Assembly (NCBI GenBank): GCA_002633025.1
Contig: NMRB01001185.1
Location: forward strand, 112,400-176,399
From: Notospermus geniculatus
Lineage: Eukaryota > Nemertea > Pilidiophora > Heteronemertea > Lineidae
Direction: 5' to 3'
Length of the DNA: 64,000 nt
The notes below the pieces were generated by a model, which did no database searches, was not told the origin of the DNA, and was given only the letters and a program-made list of their open reading frames with translations. Both the position numbers and the translations under genes were made by a program. Positions 23,655 to 36,538 of the stretch are shown here, piece after piece (position 1 is the stretch's first letter; every line of letters begins with the position of its first letter).

Positions 23655-25835
23655 ATATATATATATATGTTTATTTCGTACTAAATGAAGAAGTACAGTT
23701 CTAAGTGCAAGTATAAGAACAGAGTGGTGGTGCAGGTGCAAGAAAGAAAGATATGTACATTAACTAACCACGCAGAGAGAGAGGCGCCCTCTCTCACCAA
23801 ACCTCGCAGACTACATGAATACAATCACTTAATTCTTATAGTCCGGGCAAATCATACATGTACATTACGTACTTCTTTGCCGACCAGTACGCGAAATGAA
23901 AAATGCTTCTCATTTCTCGCAAAGCATTTACCTTCTGCATCCTGTCGGCGTAAAAGTATGAATTGGCACTAGTCTCATGTCACTTTCCTGCACCCCATGC
24001 ACAATCGTTCACCAAATGATATCCCCACATATTTAATAGTTGCAATACTGTCGTGTGAATTAACATAACAATACAAGGAATTTTTAAAGACTGTGCACAC
24101 TGTAGCAGCGTATTTGCAACCGTTCCTGTTTCGATCCGTTGGTACGTGGCTCTTTGCCTAGAATTTCGCATGGCTCATTTCTTGTAACCCCCTGCATCAA
24201 TTGAGTTAGCCTAATCTGTGATTCACCAACTCCCATCTCAACTTGGGACGGCGCGGCCATTCTATGGTGACTTCAGCTGAAAACATACAGACAAAGCGAA
24301 CGTCGCATAAAACCCCCATGAAATGCAAGCAATTAAAGTTAATGACAGTAGAGTTTCGGCCTGCAGTAAAACAATACAAGCCCCCATACCAACCCCTATT
24401 TCTTCAGGTTTTTCTTCCTAAATTCTATAAATGGTAATGACGAAAGAATGTCATATTTTCTCCTAGCAATCGCCATAATTGGGCCCGCTGCTTTTATCAG
24501 TGCTAAAGTCACATCACCAGACTAATAGCTTTATAGAAAAAAAATGACACAAGGAATTAACAATTAGGAACCTATTATGAATTTCTGAAGGCATTGTTCA
24601 CATAGGTACATGTTGGGTACAGCGTGTTTTTTGTCTTATACATTGTATTCATGTAATGGTTCGCCTGTGGGTGAAATTAAAATGGTGCGGAGAATCTTTC
24701 TCTGGTGTTGTGAATTTGATGATGTCGCTCTTATGGTAATTATGAGAGTCGACGAACTACTTCCAAGAATAACTTGGAAAGTTATCGGGCCAGACTTCTG
24801 TCTTTGTTCCGCCTCCACACGTCCGCTCAACACTTTGATATGTCTCTTCAAAATCCTTCCTCCCCCGGAACGATCAAGACCTCGGTAGGCCTTTCAACGG
24901 CTACATTTTATTGCCATGTTGTTCCTCTTCGTCAACGAAGACCAGAAATCCGAGGTTTCAGCAGACTCTTAACCATGAAGAAATGCTTGCTTTTGCGGCT
25001 GATGGGCAGGCCTACCCTACTTGATATTTGTTTTGGTCCTGCTGAAGAGATTTGAATGGCTTTGTTTTTGTTTCTCAATCGTGTAGAGTTTACATTTCAA
25101 CCCTGACTTATACCACACAAGGTACAAAGAGATGGTTCTTCTTTTTCTTATTCTTATTCTTTCCACGAACGCACGTGACGTTTTTCAACCATTGGTGAAT
25201 TTGAATTTTCTTTTAATCTGAATGCGAGACTCCTCCAATAGTTACCCCCTCACCCCACCCACCCCCNCCTTCAACAACCTTTCACTCAAAGGCAAAAATC
25301 TTGCTCTGAATGGCGACGTCTGCTCATGGACCTCGCTCTTGGCGGCCATATTGGCTGACAGGACATACGACGCAGAGTTTACCCCATTATTAAAATCCCA
25401 TCAAGTTGATAGCGGGTGTGCGTTCATGCAGGCCCATTCCAACCGATCGATCGAGGTGCAGGCAGGAGGACAAAATGTATGACTGGGTAACCAGGGGTAA
25501 CGGTGCCTGATCGTCCCGTACAATCACCAGCTGCACTAGGCCTACACGGAATATCAAAAGACCCATTCCAATTTATCTCATCGTGTTGCTATGGTGCTGT
25601 GTGATTCGTGAATAAGTCATACGGTCGTGAGTAACTAATAAGCCGAGTGAGGAGGACCCGTGTACTGTAGCGGACGTGCCTGCGGGAACCAAAGATGGAA
25701 GTCAGTGAGGCGGTCAATCGTCCGTCATGCCACGAAGAGAAAATCGCTGGTTTCTGTGCGGCTGTTTCGTGCGCCGATCATGCGGCATGGGATGAGCCAG
25801 TTTTGATGTCACAAGTGACGTCACAACCAGTTCAC
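23655..25835. other. Non-coding stretch
   Basis: After the (AT)n run no gene was recognised. A single N at 25267 sits in a poly-C run (CCCACCCCC) and is likely a base-calling problem rather than a junction. Weak similarity around GGCGGCCATATTGGCTG (25344) to a stretch at 26196 suggests an old dispersed duplicate. Confidence 0.35.
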
Positions 25836-25992
25836 AATAGGGAGTTTAAGAAATCGAACGAAAAACGTTAACTTTACGACAGCGTTATTTTTTGTCCCGA
25901 AAATGCAATATATAATCTGGTGAATTTGCAGTATAAAAAATAACGTTGTCGTAAAGTTGACGTTTATCGTTTGATTTCTTAAACTACCTATT
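25836..25992. mobile_element. Hairpin (foldback) element, AATAGGGAGTTTAAG ends
   Basis: Arms 25836-25893 and 25935-25992 pair with a few mismatches around a 41-bp loop. The outer ends read AATAGGGAGTTTAAGAAATC and its near complement. No coding sequence. It is MITE-like and differs from the GGGCC-ended group. Confidence 0.72.
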
Positions 25993-27195
25993 TTCAGGAA
26001 AAACCGAATAAAGACAAACTAATATCCCCCGAATATGGACAAGTCTTGAAAACCTCAGTAGCCGCCACTTGTGTTCAATATCAATCAATGTAACTGACGA
26101 TGTTTTTTTAACGAAGTGCCACCCCTCGCCATTCCACCATCCCCGTTTCCCAGTCCAAGGCATTCAGTCTGAACTTCTCCGTTGCCTCTTCTTGGCGTCC
26201 ATATTGGCTGGCCTACTTGAATACGGCGCATATTGGATAGAGTCATCATGGACGGGGTATATTGGGGACATAACTTCCCAATCGATCGAAGCGGATTGTG
26301 TGTCTTTCAATGCTGGGTGTGTGCTAGACTCAGAGAGGATGGACGAGGCTTAGAACAATTGACGAATAACTCTCGAGTGCTCTACGCTAGATAGGCTGGG
26401 AACATTGATGTCTTTATGCGGCTGTCATGTTCTTCTTGTATCAGGGGCGACGACCACGACGTCTTTTTTTTGCTTTTTGGTTTGAATATTTAATTTTTAA
26501 TTTGAAATCGATGTCGGCATGCATGACACAGGCTTCCAGATGGGCTGAATACACGAAGGCTGTTTTAAGGTTTAGGCGGGGTCATCCTGGACGTAGGACC
26601 AGTCGTCTTCACAACGACTTATGGCCGCTCCACACGATCAAATTTGTCATCAAATATTTTGGAAATTCAGATTCCGGGCCTATTGGGGCTTCAATGTATA
26701 AACCCGCATGTAGGCATTTATTGAGCATATTAAGAAAATTGGATGAAAAATGTGATTGTGTGGAGCGACCATAACTTACTGATGAAACCAGCAATTGTAA
26801 CTTTTTTAACCAAACGTACACGTACCTTCAAATCTCATGCCTTTCAAGGACAAAACCTGAAACTTTCTTCAACATTATAACTGGCTAACAATGGACCACA
26901 ACATCACCTTTCCTAGTCAGAACCCCACGCTATTGCTACTGATTAAATTATTATGGCCTCCAAAGTGTCTGTCTTTAACCCCCCCCCCCCNCGAACCTGA
27001 TTACTGGGTGTGAAACCCATCTTCATCATTCATTAACACTATTATTATAATGAGGCCGGGCTTATGTAGATGATCATGACGAAGAATGGTTTCCAATTCT
27101 AACTTCATGGCGGCACGTGTCACCTATTGTCGATGAACAATAGACAGGTAGAGGTAGAGTGCACCTATCAGGTATAAGGTTGTTTTACCCGCTGT
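25993..27195. other. Non-coding stretch with poly-C artefact
   Basis: Open frames at 26069-26353 and 26427-26774 lack splice signals or recognised similarity. The N at 26991 directly follows ten C residues. No duplication flanks it, so it is not an overlap junction. Confidence 0.35.
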
Positions 27196-27414
27196 GGGCC
27201 GATTTATTAAACGATAGTTAAGGTAAACCTCGGTTTAACCATCGGCTTTTCTGACAAACCGTGAATTAATCAAAGTAAACCTTTTGACTTTTAGAATGTC
27301 TTGCTATCAACGATTCATAAAATCGAAAAATTCACTTCGATTAACAAACAGTTTGTCAACTGAGGGTTAATGAAACCCGATGGTTATCTTAGCCATCGTT
27401 TAAAAAATCGGCCC
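27196..27414. mobile_element. Imperfect foldback element, GGGCCGATTTATTAAACG ends
   Basis: The left end GGGCCGATTTATTAAACGAT pairs with the right end ATCGTTTAAAAAATCGGCCC. Pairing continues inwards imperfectly for about 36 bp, and inner segments (near 27253-27271 and 27340-27358) pair again. The whole 219 bp can fold back on itself. It is older or more diverged than the other hairpins but shares the GGGCC terminal motif. Confidence 0.6.
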
Positions 27415-28468
27415 TATATGGACTGTGTCCTGTAAAAGGATTACATAGGTCCAACTCCTCTGCTGCGTGGCGGGGGGGGGGAGGGGCAGAACCTTGGCAA
27501 GTTACATGTACTCTTTCTCCCTTAGGTGGGTTGCTCCGACGTGGTTGGATGCTGGGCTTGTTTCTTGAATCAGTTCATCATGTCTGGTTGAACACGACTT
27601 TTCGCCGACACCCGATTACCGGGCACACTGTAAACTTGGTAGAGGCCTAAACGGGGAAGCGAAGTAGGCCTGTACCGTCTGATATCCATGATCATCAGCT
27701 CATGTGAAGTAAAATGACAATGCGGGTGGTACTTGGGTAACGAGATTAAAAACAAGTCGGCCTCTATCGAAAAAAAGAAACCTGTCAGGCATTAACATAG
27801 ATTTTAAGTCGCCCCTTGAGTCGTGCAACACACCACTTGAAAATTGATAAGTTGTGTCACAGTTCGCCTAAAGTGTACAAAAGACAAGTACAAGATACAA
27901 GTGGGCCTGGCTCTCGGTGATTTCCGCTGAGGAAATAAGTAATGAGAAGGCACTCTTCCCTCCGTCCAAAATATAGAGAACATGCCTATGACCGACTTCC
28001 TTGTTAGTTGAAGTGGGGTGAATGGTTGGTCATGGGGCCTTACATGCCGAGTGGATCTACCCCGTTAACCATCCATGGCCCAATCTCTACTCCTGTGACT
28101 GTCATGAGAGCAAGCGGATAATCCACAAAGCGGTCAATACAACTGGAGTTTTTGAGATTTCGAGGATTTTTTTTGTTGTTGACATATAAAGAAACGCCCA
28201 CGAGTTGAAGCAGGGACCGCTCGCTTCCTGTTTTTGATAACCTTCCTTGCCAACACGTCCGGTATTTTGCCAAAACACGGCCGTGTGGTCCAAGGAAAAG
28301 TGACCGAACCCCCGAGGTGCCAATCGCCGAGGGTGGAGGGGGTGTACTTTACACTTATGAGTGCGAATCTTGTGTTGTCAACATTTCGGCAGAAGTGGAA
28401 AGGATAGGCTTGTGGAATCGTTTCTTTAAGCCATCAGTTTTTCAAGATCGCGACTCGGATTCTTCGTA
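27415..28468. other. Non-coding stretch
   Basis: A G run (GGGGGGGGGGAGGGG) lies near 27472. No gene or element recognised. Confidence 0.4.
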
Positions 28469-28612
28469 TCAAGTCATGTGACCAGAAGGAGAGGACAGCT
28501 CGGGTACAACACCGGGGGGAGGAGGCCCAGGCGTGACTTCACACTCAGCTATAGGCCCTGTCACTGATTTCATTGGCGTGACGTGAATTTTGAGTGGGGT
28601 AGAGCTCGCCAT
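28469..28612 (-). CDS. Small open frame with good start context, 47 aa
   Basis: On the minus strand ACGATGGCG gives a favourable start (A at -3, G at +4). The frame runs 47 codons to TGA, with a proline-rich stretch PGPPPPGVVPELSSPSGHMT at its end. Composition is coding-like but there is no recognised family, no visible splice donor and no neighbour to support it. It could be a first exon, a small protein or chance. Confidence 0.18.
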   Translation of the reverse strand: MASSTPLKIHVTPMKSVTGPIAECEVTPGPPPPGVVPELSSPSGHMT

Positions 28613-31600
28613 CGTGCGTGATTCGGCCCAAAGTTTATTGCGATACTCCGGAGTCCCCAACTATCATCAATCCTTAATCACAAAATTACGTAATCTAGGC
28701 AAATATTTATAGATGCTTCTACTAAAATTTCGATAATCGGTAGGGGTACATGCCCCTCAAGAGTTCAGGGGGTCACCATGATCATCCATAAACCGTCCTT
28801 GAGCCAAGTAAACCAAGTGGTGATTTGAATAAAGACAAATGATGATGCCGCATAGGGGTACACCTCCTGTCCCATATGGACGCTGGCGAACAATATTGGG
28901 GCAAGTCTGACCCACGCATGGCGGTCTGCAGCAGGACAATTACCACAGGAACTTGGAGTGTATTTTATTTCAGCAACGTATAGACTGACCGAGCGTTCCA
29001 CAGTCAATCGCCAAGCCACCATAATTAACGAAAATCAATATGAAGCCGGGACATACGGCGTACCCCATTTCAGGTGAACTGGAGTAACCATTGTGGCAGA
29101 CGCTGCTGAAAATCGGCACGAGTCCCCCCTCCTGTTCCCCTTTCAATCCGAACACAGCTCTCTCCACTGTTAATGGCCCTATTATTCCACTAACGCATGC
29201 TCAAAAGGGACACCGCGACACGCCTTCAGAAGATTTGGTCGATCGTGCCTCCCCTCTCGAAGCAGCAGCAGCCCGCCATACACTCGGAGGGGAAACAGCC
29301 AAGCTATCATCAGACCATGCTTCGTGGAACTGTGCCCGCTTTTTCTTCCCGAATGAGATGATCTGACGTAATCTAGAGCCCCGCAGGAGAGTGACTAATC
29401 AGTGATAGGTCGACAGTATTCGGTAGGGGAACACGAGTGGACGTTATGCTAATTTCTTTGTTTTGCGGTACTGGAGCACGGGAACGAAGTGTAAAGCTGT
29501 AAACGTGGGCAAGGTGGAATCGGAGAGAGGTACAGGCGGAGGTTTAGTGAAGATACAGAGAGAGAGCACATGATCGGACACAGAAGGAAGAGGCTTCAAA
29601 CATACAGGCGAAAGGTAGTCTTTCTAGATATTTATGAATGTATCCTGTGTGTGTTGTTAGATCAATACTGTAGTTGTACATTGATGAATCTATCGTGTCA
29701 TAGAGGCATCAATAGTGTGTCTTTGTCACACGCTTCGGAAAGCCTTTTGTGAAAATGGGCGCGAGGAAAATGGCGGATGGGGTAGCAGTGAGGCCGGGGT
29801 CGGGCGCGTGCCAAATACAATAGTTTTAAGAGGTTCGTTGCACTGAGGATATCTATTGAAAAGCAATTGTTATCAATACAAAGGATTGTTTGGAGACAGG
29901 TTCTTGTCTTTGTAGGAACAAGTGCAAAGATGTTGTTGATATAGCAATTGGATGGCGATTTTTGTCGATTAACGGACTCGATAAAGATGTTGTTGATGTT
30001 GGCATCGTGGTGTCCCGTTTGATTTCGACATAGCAGACGATATTTATATACACGTAGAAGCATGAATGCAGCGTAGACTTATACTTTGTTTCATTTTTTT
30101 ACATTGTTTTGCATGATTTCGTGACAACGGCATTAGCCGATACCGCGAAGCCCGTTCAGAGAATTTCACCAATTTCTGTGAACACACACAAAACGTCGAT
30201 GGCTGGCTGCTGTACCCATATGCTCTCTGCTGGTACTCATGTATCCTGCTTAAATTGCCTATTCATGGTCGCTCATATAAACTGTATACTGAACAGGCAA
30301 CCAGCTGAATCAGTCGGTCTATAACAACATAATTATGTATACGTCTATTCCCCCCGTAACCTAAATCTATTTTGGGACGGTATGTGCTCATGTCGGGCAG
30401 GCTGGTATTGCGTTTGTAGCCCAACTGATGCCCCAGGTATAGGTAGACGGGGCTTGATTTGCTTCTTTCACACACAGTACCATTCTGTTCCCGTGTGTTC
30501 TCCTCCGTGAGCCAGTTCTTTGTGTGACTGCAGTAGGTTCAGATAGCGTTCGTTCCTGCGCGCATATTTGACATAAGCATCTTGTGTATTTTATGAAACC
30601 AGTTCTTAAAATAGAATGTTGAATATCGATTTGGTACCGTATAGTGTTTACCGTAAGGACGGGGAGATCCTGTCGCGAACATGTCACATCTTGTCACCCA
30701 TCCCTCTTGAACGTATCATGTCTTTTGAAATCAATCTCCTGGAACAACAAAATGCTGTCAACCTTTCTAGGTGATGCTGAAAAATAGTTTGTTACATATC
30801 CATGCATCTGGTTTTATATGTCCAATTAATTGCTGTTGCCTCCGTGTGGACGGATGACTGCCGTCGTCCATGCCAAGACCGATAAATAGATCCCCTCTTC
30901 ACACAGGAGATGAATTTTATCGACAAATTTTTATCCTGGCCCAGAATTTCAGCCACCTCAGCAGCCCTAGAAAAAAATTGCTTCGTGAATAATAAGTGAG
31001 ACTTAGTACTAACAGTTCTTTAGGATCAGATCGATATGCTACTGTCGTTGGAGGCGAATCTGGGTTGCAGAGTGCTGATTTGTGTTGAGGCAAATAACTT
31101 ACGAAATTGGCTCCGTCCTTTACTTCATATCGTGAAGTGACTTTGAACTTTGAGCTCTGTGACCTTGAAAAGTAGGTCAGTTCAAAAATCCGAGTGAGTC
31201 CTACAGACAGTATAGACCAGTTATGAAACCTTTGTTCCTGGAGCCTGGACAGCTGGACAGGATGCATCAGTCCTTGAAGTCATCGGTCATCTCTGATCAG
31301 TCGTTGGGATGTGGATACTTGAGATTGCCATCAGTTCAGAGAAGTTGGACTCGGGTCTAACTCGGACGGGTGTACTCTGCCTACATTAGGTCCAAGATGG
31401 ACTTCACGTGTAGAGTCTTTCTTTGGCATTCTTGGATAGTCACGTAATACAAAATTGATAATTTCTTTTTTCAACATTACCCTGCACCTTTTTCATTAGA
31501 CAACGTTTTCGATGAAAACGACCAGGAAACACTGGTGGAAAGGCCCGTCATGGAATGAAAAAAGTGCTGTGTAACCAAAGGAATTTTCAATTTTGCAGTA

Positions 31601-32289
31601 ATTCGCATTTCATGGTGAGAAACGTTTCTGACATACATTTCACTGTGTACTCCAGCTCCATTCCTAGTTATCTCTCTTCCTCGTATAAATGATAGCCCCA
31701 CTATGCATGAAAGGACGAGCGTGAGAACACACTTAAATTATTGTGACGTCATCAGCAACTCCTGTTTTATAGTAGGCCTGCGTACTCACTGAGTTATCAA
31801 AACGATTTGCGAACTGAATGTCATTTTTGCACGTAATCTTACATATTGAATTCTTGACCTTAGATTCCCCTTTCATTTTGAACCCTACCTCCACTTGGCC
31901 TAAAAAACAAGAAAGTAAGTTCTGAGATGAAGACCAAGCTATACTGGTCAGCTCTGTCCGATTGTCATGGGAACCTATTGTGTCAGTTGGTCATTTCATA
32001 CTTTCTTATTGTGACGTCATTTTTTCTTCTCCATGACAACCTTTTGACATGATATTGCATAATGATATCCTATACAAACTTCTTTGCCTGGACCGCCAAT
32101 GACGGTGTCTCCACCATGGTTTTACTTCATCATTATGTTTTGTTGATGAAAGAATCACGTTGAGGCTGATCGCTCTATTACGAAATTTTGAGGTCATTTT
32201 GTCAATAATGGACAAATAGCCTACATCCTCATTACATGTCCCTCTGGAATTTGAGCAGTGACTGGTCTAATACACGTACATGTACATTT
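28613..32289. other. Non-coding stretch with one promoter-like start
   Basis: Around 29750-29800 the + strand reads ATGGGCGCGAGGAAAATGGC followed by a CG-rich tract, with GCA|GTGAGG as a possible donor. It resembles a first exon but encodes only about a dozen residues before that donor. CREs occur at 31744 and 32011. No gene recognised. Confidence 0.3.
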
Positions 32290-32517
32290 AGGCTGCAATC
32301 ACATAGAGCTACACGCTACACGGATACGCCGGTTCACAGGCTTCACAAACGGCTCGCGACCGTGGAGCTATTAGGCTTTTTTCACTGTGAGCTCTGTTGT
32401 CAGTCTTGGAACACAAAGGATCAGCATACCCGATGAATAGAGTGGCGCTGATTGTGAAAAAAAACTATTGTTAACCGGCGTGCCCGTGTAGCGTGTAGCT
32501 CTACGTGATTGCAGCCT
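32290..32517. mobile_element. Hairpin-ended element, AGGCTGCAATCAC ends, 228 bp
   Basis: Arms 32290-32334 and 32473-32517 are reverse complements with a few mismatches: AGGCTGCAATCACATAGAGC at the left end, and the complement ending ACGTGATTGCAGCCT at the right. The 138-bp middle is not palindromic. This is the layout of a terminal-inverted-repeat MITE, and its ends are unlike the GGGCC group. Confidence 0.75.
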
Positions 32518-35500
32518 TTGCAGACCGAAAAAAAATATGGACCTGGGCAAACCGCTCTTCGTACCCACTCATGGCTTGTTCATTGGAGTTTTTTCAGTGC
32601 ATCAGTATGTAATGTATTGGGTGGATTCGTACCTCTAGCCATTGGCCATCGCATACAGTTTGACTACACCGAATCAACATGACATTATATTACCAGGTAA
32701 ACACGGTCATGAGAAGGTATCATGTGGAACGTGTGTCTGGCCCGGAGGGGCAACGAAAAGAGTACATTGGGGATAAATCAATAGAAAAAGCTTTTCGTGA
32801 CGACAGTTGAACGCATACAAAACTCAGTGAGTTCGTAATGACTGTGTGACCTGTCAGTGCAGGGCGTGGCTTCACCCCCTTTAACTACCAACACCCCTCT
32901 TTAGCATCCTGAGAACCTGTGATCCTGAGAACCGAAATATCTGGTCAGTATTAGGTCCTGGCTGGTAACCTTCCGAAGTCGATGGACACGGCAACAACTT
33001 GAGTCAGAATATCCAAATACATGTACTGTATATTGTACCCAACTTGCTGAAAACTCGAAAACAGTGGCAGCAGAGGAAGTCCAAGGTATAGACGTCCTCA
33101 ACACAAAGTCCATGCTGTCAACGGTGGTCAGGGTGTGATGTAATCCTTCACAAAGGCTTAATCCACTTGGACAAATGCAGCAAACTCAGTGATTCCAAGG
33201 GCCCTTTCTCCGCGTTCACACCTGGTCAGAGCGAGTTCAGCCGTCAGCTCCCCCCCCCCACCCGATTACTGTCCGTGGTCACCTCCAAGGAGATAAACCC
33301 GTGGTTGGTATCATTACCATTGGGTTGTGGCTTCTCTAAGAGCTCATAGCATCTTAGTTCTCACACCATTAGCATTTTAATTGCTGAGGGTAGTGCGTTT
33401 AGTGTTTATGGGCGCACTAAACGAGTGGACGAGGTTACCCGTCTTCTCTGGTCTTCTGCGAGGAAGGGTTGGTTGCACCATCGTATCTCGGTCGCCTTAG
33501 GAACTTCCGAAGGGGACATCTTCGCTTCATTCGATGAACATCACAAGCCATATAGATTTCTTTGGTGGAATAACTTTCACTTTGCCATTTGCCAGAGTCG
33601 TCTACACTGTTAGAAAATAGGGAACCTTGGTGGTTCTGCCCTACCCCCACCCCCAGCGTGATAATGCCCCCTCGCCCGAGAGAAAACCTCTGGGGGCTAC
33701 CAGTGCTGAACAATCATCGTTTATATTTAGTCATCGTTTCTAAAAGTACGGTCTACCTGTAAGAATCGATAACTCAGAAAAAATATGGAAAAATGCTGGG
33801 ATTCTGTGACACTTTTATGAATAGTATATTTCATTTCCCCCCAATTTAGATAGTACGTCATCAGAAGTGTAGCAAACCGTCGACTGGACCTGAATATCGC
33901 ACCGTATATCACCCCCCCCCCCCGGTAGTTGATGCGTCAAATCTCGCTAGCTGACTTCTATCACGTTCGTTTTCACACTGAAATAAACCGCGGCCATGAC
34001 TCCGCCAACCAAGGTCTCAAAACGCGCCGAACTTAATAAGTCTGAGTTCATCCTCATCTTTTTAATTGTATGGTTGGATCATCATTGTTGGATCTTTCAG
34101 TTTTGAGTGGGTGTTGTTAACGCCGAATCATTATGAAGGCAATACGGTACTTCACTTTCTCTCTGTCACACGACAGTGAAGGACCTCTTGAACGCTTTTA
34201 GCAAACATACAACCTGCATGGAGAGGACGGGCTCTCGTCACCGACGAAATCGCTGCCCACATTTTCATCACTTTTTCAATTTTGCGTTAATCAGCCGTCT
34301 GTGAAATAATCTAGAAAATTCTCATTTAGAAAGAAAGGATTTTTCCATATGCCGACAGCTGTAGTTTTGTCCCAATCTGCTCCCCTAGTGTTGTGGTCGT
34401 CGTGGGACCCACGAAATCATCAGACTTTTAAATATTGGCCTACAGCAAACGAACGATGGGTTCCCAAAAACTAAATTGCTCACCCCACCCCACCCCCTTA
34501 CACACACACACACCTCCTTCCACTTCAATTAGTTCTTTTTTCCAAAAATCATCACAAATACCTAAAATGTGGACTCGCCACCCGCCATTCCGCCACGGAT
34601 CCTGGGCAGTACTAATGGACAATTATTTGAGAGACCCCCGGCCTCTCCTCTGAGAATGGGTACTTTCGCTCGTGTAAATGTACAGTTGCCGCCTCTGGCT
34701 ACTCAAATAGACAGCAAACTGTTCCACGCCTATATTTTATTGCCATTTCCATTTCGATATAGCTACACTCATCGTACACCGCTGGTAACGGTCTGGCTCT
34801 CTCTGGGTGCACCATATGGTACCAGAGCTGTGGACGGGAGTCGGCGGAGTGGAATATAATCAACATTATTCATAAATGGTCCAGGCCTACGCCGTGCACG
34901 CAGATTAATCTAACCGTTATCGTGTAATTAGTTGTTCGAACGGAACACGGCTGTCCACGGTAGGCACTGACTGGAGCTGGGGGTGTTTTCTCAAATTGAA
35001 ATGCGCTGCCACGTCATCAGCATCCGCTTTATGAATCTTGGCGCTTTTGATGATCTCTGCTACGTCATGCCTGCTACCCGTTGTTGGTTGACGACAGCCT
35101 CCATTACGTAACAGCCGAAGCCCTATTTCAAGCAGCTATTCCGGCCATCCGATGGGAAGGACCTCAGCTAGGCCCTGTCAGGTTTCTTCAGCCTCAGCTG
35201 CATCATCCTGGCCCTCACGGCGTTGTCATTGCTGCCCTCTCGTAAGCCTATGCTTCTCCAAATTGGAAGTTCCGTGGTGGAGTGGAATTTTAGTCTGTCT
35301 AACTTGGTCGTTAGGATGGACTGCTTTCCGGCAGAATCGGAAAATGAAGTGCATGCACTTGTGTCCTCTCCATTCTCCCTGTTGACACCTGGCTGACGCA
35401 ACAGGATCCACTGCTAATGGAGATATGTAAATTATGTAACTGTCCTCCCCTCCGCACCCGACAGGTCACTGTTCAGGTCAGCTTGTTTAGATGTCGTGAC

Positions 35501-36407
35501 TTAACGACGAAAACAACAACTCTGACAAATGACAGCGCCGGGCTAAATTATTTCTGCTGAGAGATTGGTCACAAAGTACATGCCTCAGTGGTCCAGGACA
35601 CAATGTGACATCTGAATCGACTGCAAATTAACCTATCACTCAGGTCGATCGCCGTGGCTAGAAATTGCCATCGATACAGGAGTATTTTAACAGCCAATCT
35701 GCCCTCTACCTAACACAGTCAGAGGGAGACTTATCGCCATGCGCGCCTCGTGTTGACTGTAGACTAGAAACATGACATTCGGAGGGTTATCAGATGGCCG
35801 TATAGATATTTGGAGAGTACCCGAGTAAGGAATTTGCAGATTGATCGTCGCCAGTTTGATAGGTGGCATTTAGCCTACCCTTGAATTGTCGATAAATCGG
35901 GGTATGACCTTTTCATACGGTACACTTGTCCTGTAACAGTTTCATAGGCTGATATCAGGTTGTGTACGTTGGCATCGCCTGTGAATAGCATTTTCTCAAT
36001 ATACGTTCACTTCGACAAACTCAAGTTTTGAGTATATGTATACACAGTCACGTACGCCCCAAATTCTCAGTTGGACTATCATCCAATACATCAAAATCAA
36101 ACTTCCATGTATGGAGGAGGGTGGCAAATTGAAGTTTGGAGGGTGACAAATTGAAGTTTGGAGACTGCCAGCTTTGAGCACCATCGAACGCTTGAATCCA
36201 AACCCAGTAACCCTCAACCCATGCCTGGGATCGAGCTAGAACTATCAAAGTCCTCTGCACAAGTCTTACAAAAGCAGTGTCCCGCACGACATCGCCCATA
36301 AAGCTAACAGGACAGTTCATCGGCAAAGCTTCCTTTCTTTGAAAAAAACGGATACAGTCGGTCAATTATTCAGCTTCCATGCGTGAATCTTATTTCGGGA
36401 GCCGGAT
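32518..36407. other. Non-coding stretch
   Basis: Poly-C runs occur near 33250 and 33911 and a (CA)n-like tract near 34500. A 22-bp unit GTGACAAATTGAAGTTTGGA is tandemly repeated twice near 36119-36164. Open frames at 33425, 34569 and 36048 were examined and have no supporting features. Confidence 0.35.
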
Positions 36408-36538
36408 GAGTCAGCAGAGAGAGAGAGGCACGAGCGGGCGCAGGGTTAGGCTTGCTCGTGTTAAATCCACCATCCAAGAGGCACAACACTACCTCTACAG
36501 CGTCTCTGAGGGTGACTCACTCCCGTTACCATGGCAAT
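36408..36538. promoter_or_regulatory. MARE/AP-1 and X-box motif cluster
   Basis: Within 131 bp there is a NF-E2/MARE-type site TGAGTCAGCA (36408-36417), an AP-1 site TGACTCA (36513-36519) and an RFX X-box-like site GTTACCATGGCAAT (36525-36538, one mismatch to GTTNCCATGGNAAC). X-boxes mark promoters of cilium genes in animals. The ATG inside the X-box opens a frame with GCCG|GTGAGA as a possible donor, but coding use is unproven. Confidence 0.3.

Noticed and set aside
25222-26353. Similarity around GGCCATATTGGCTG at 25344 and 26196 as a recent duplication
   Set aside because: Only short patches match; at most an old dispersed repeat.
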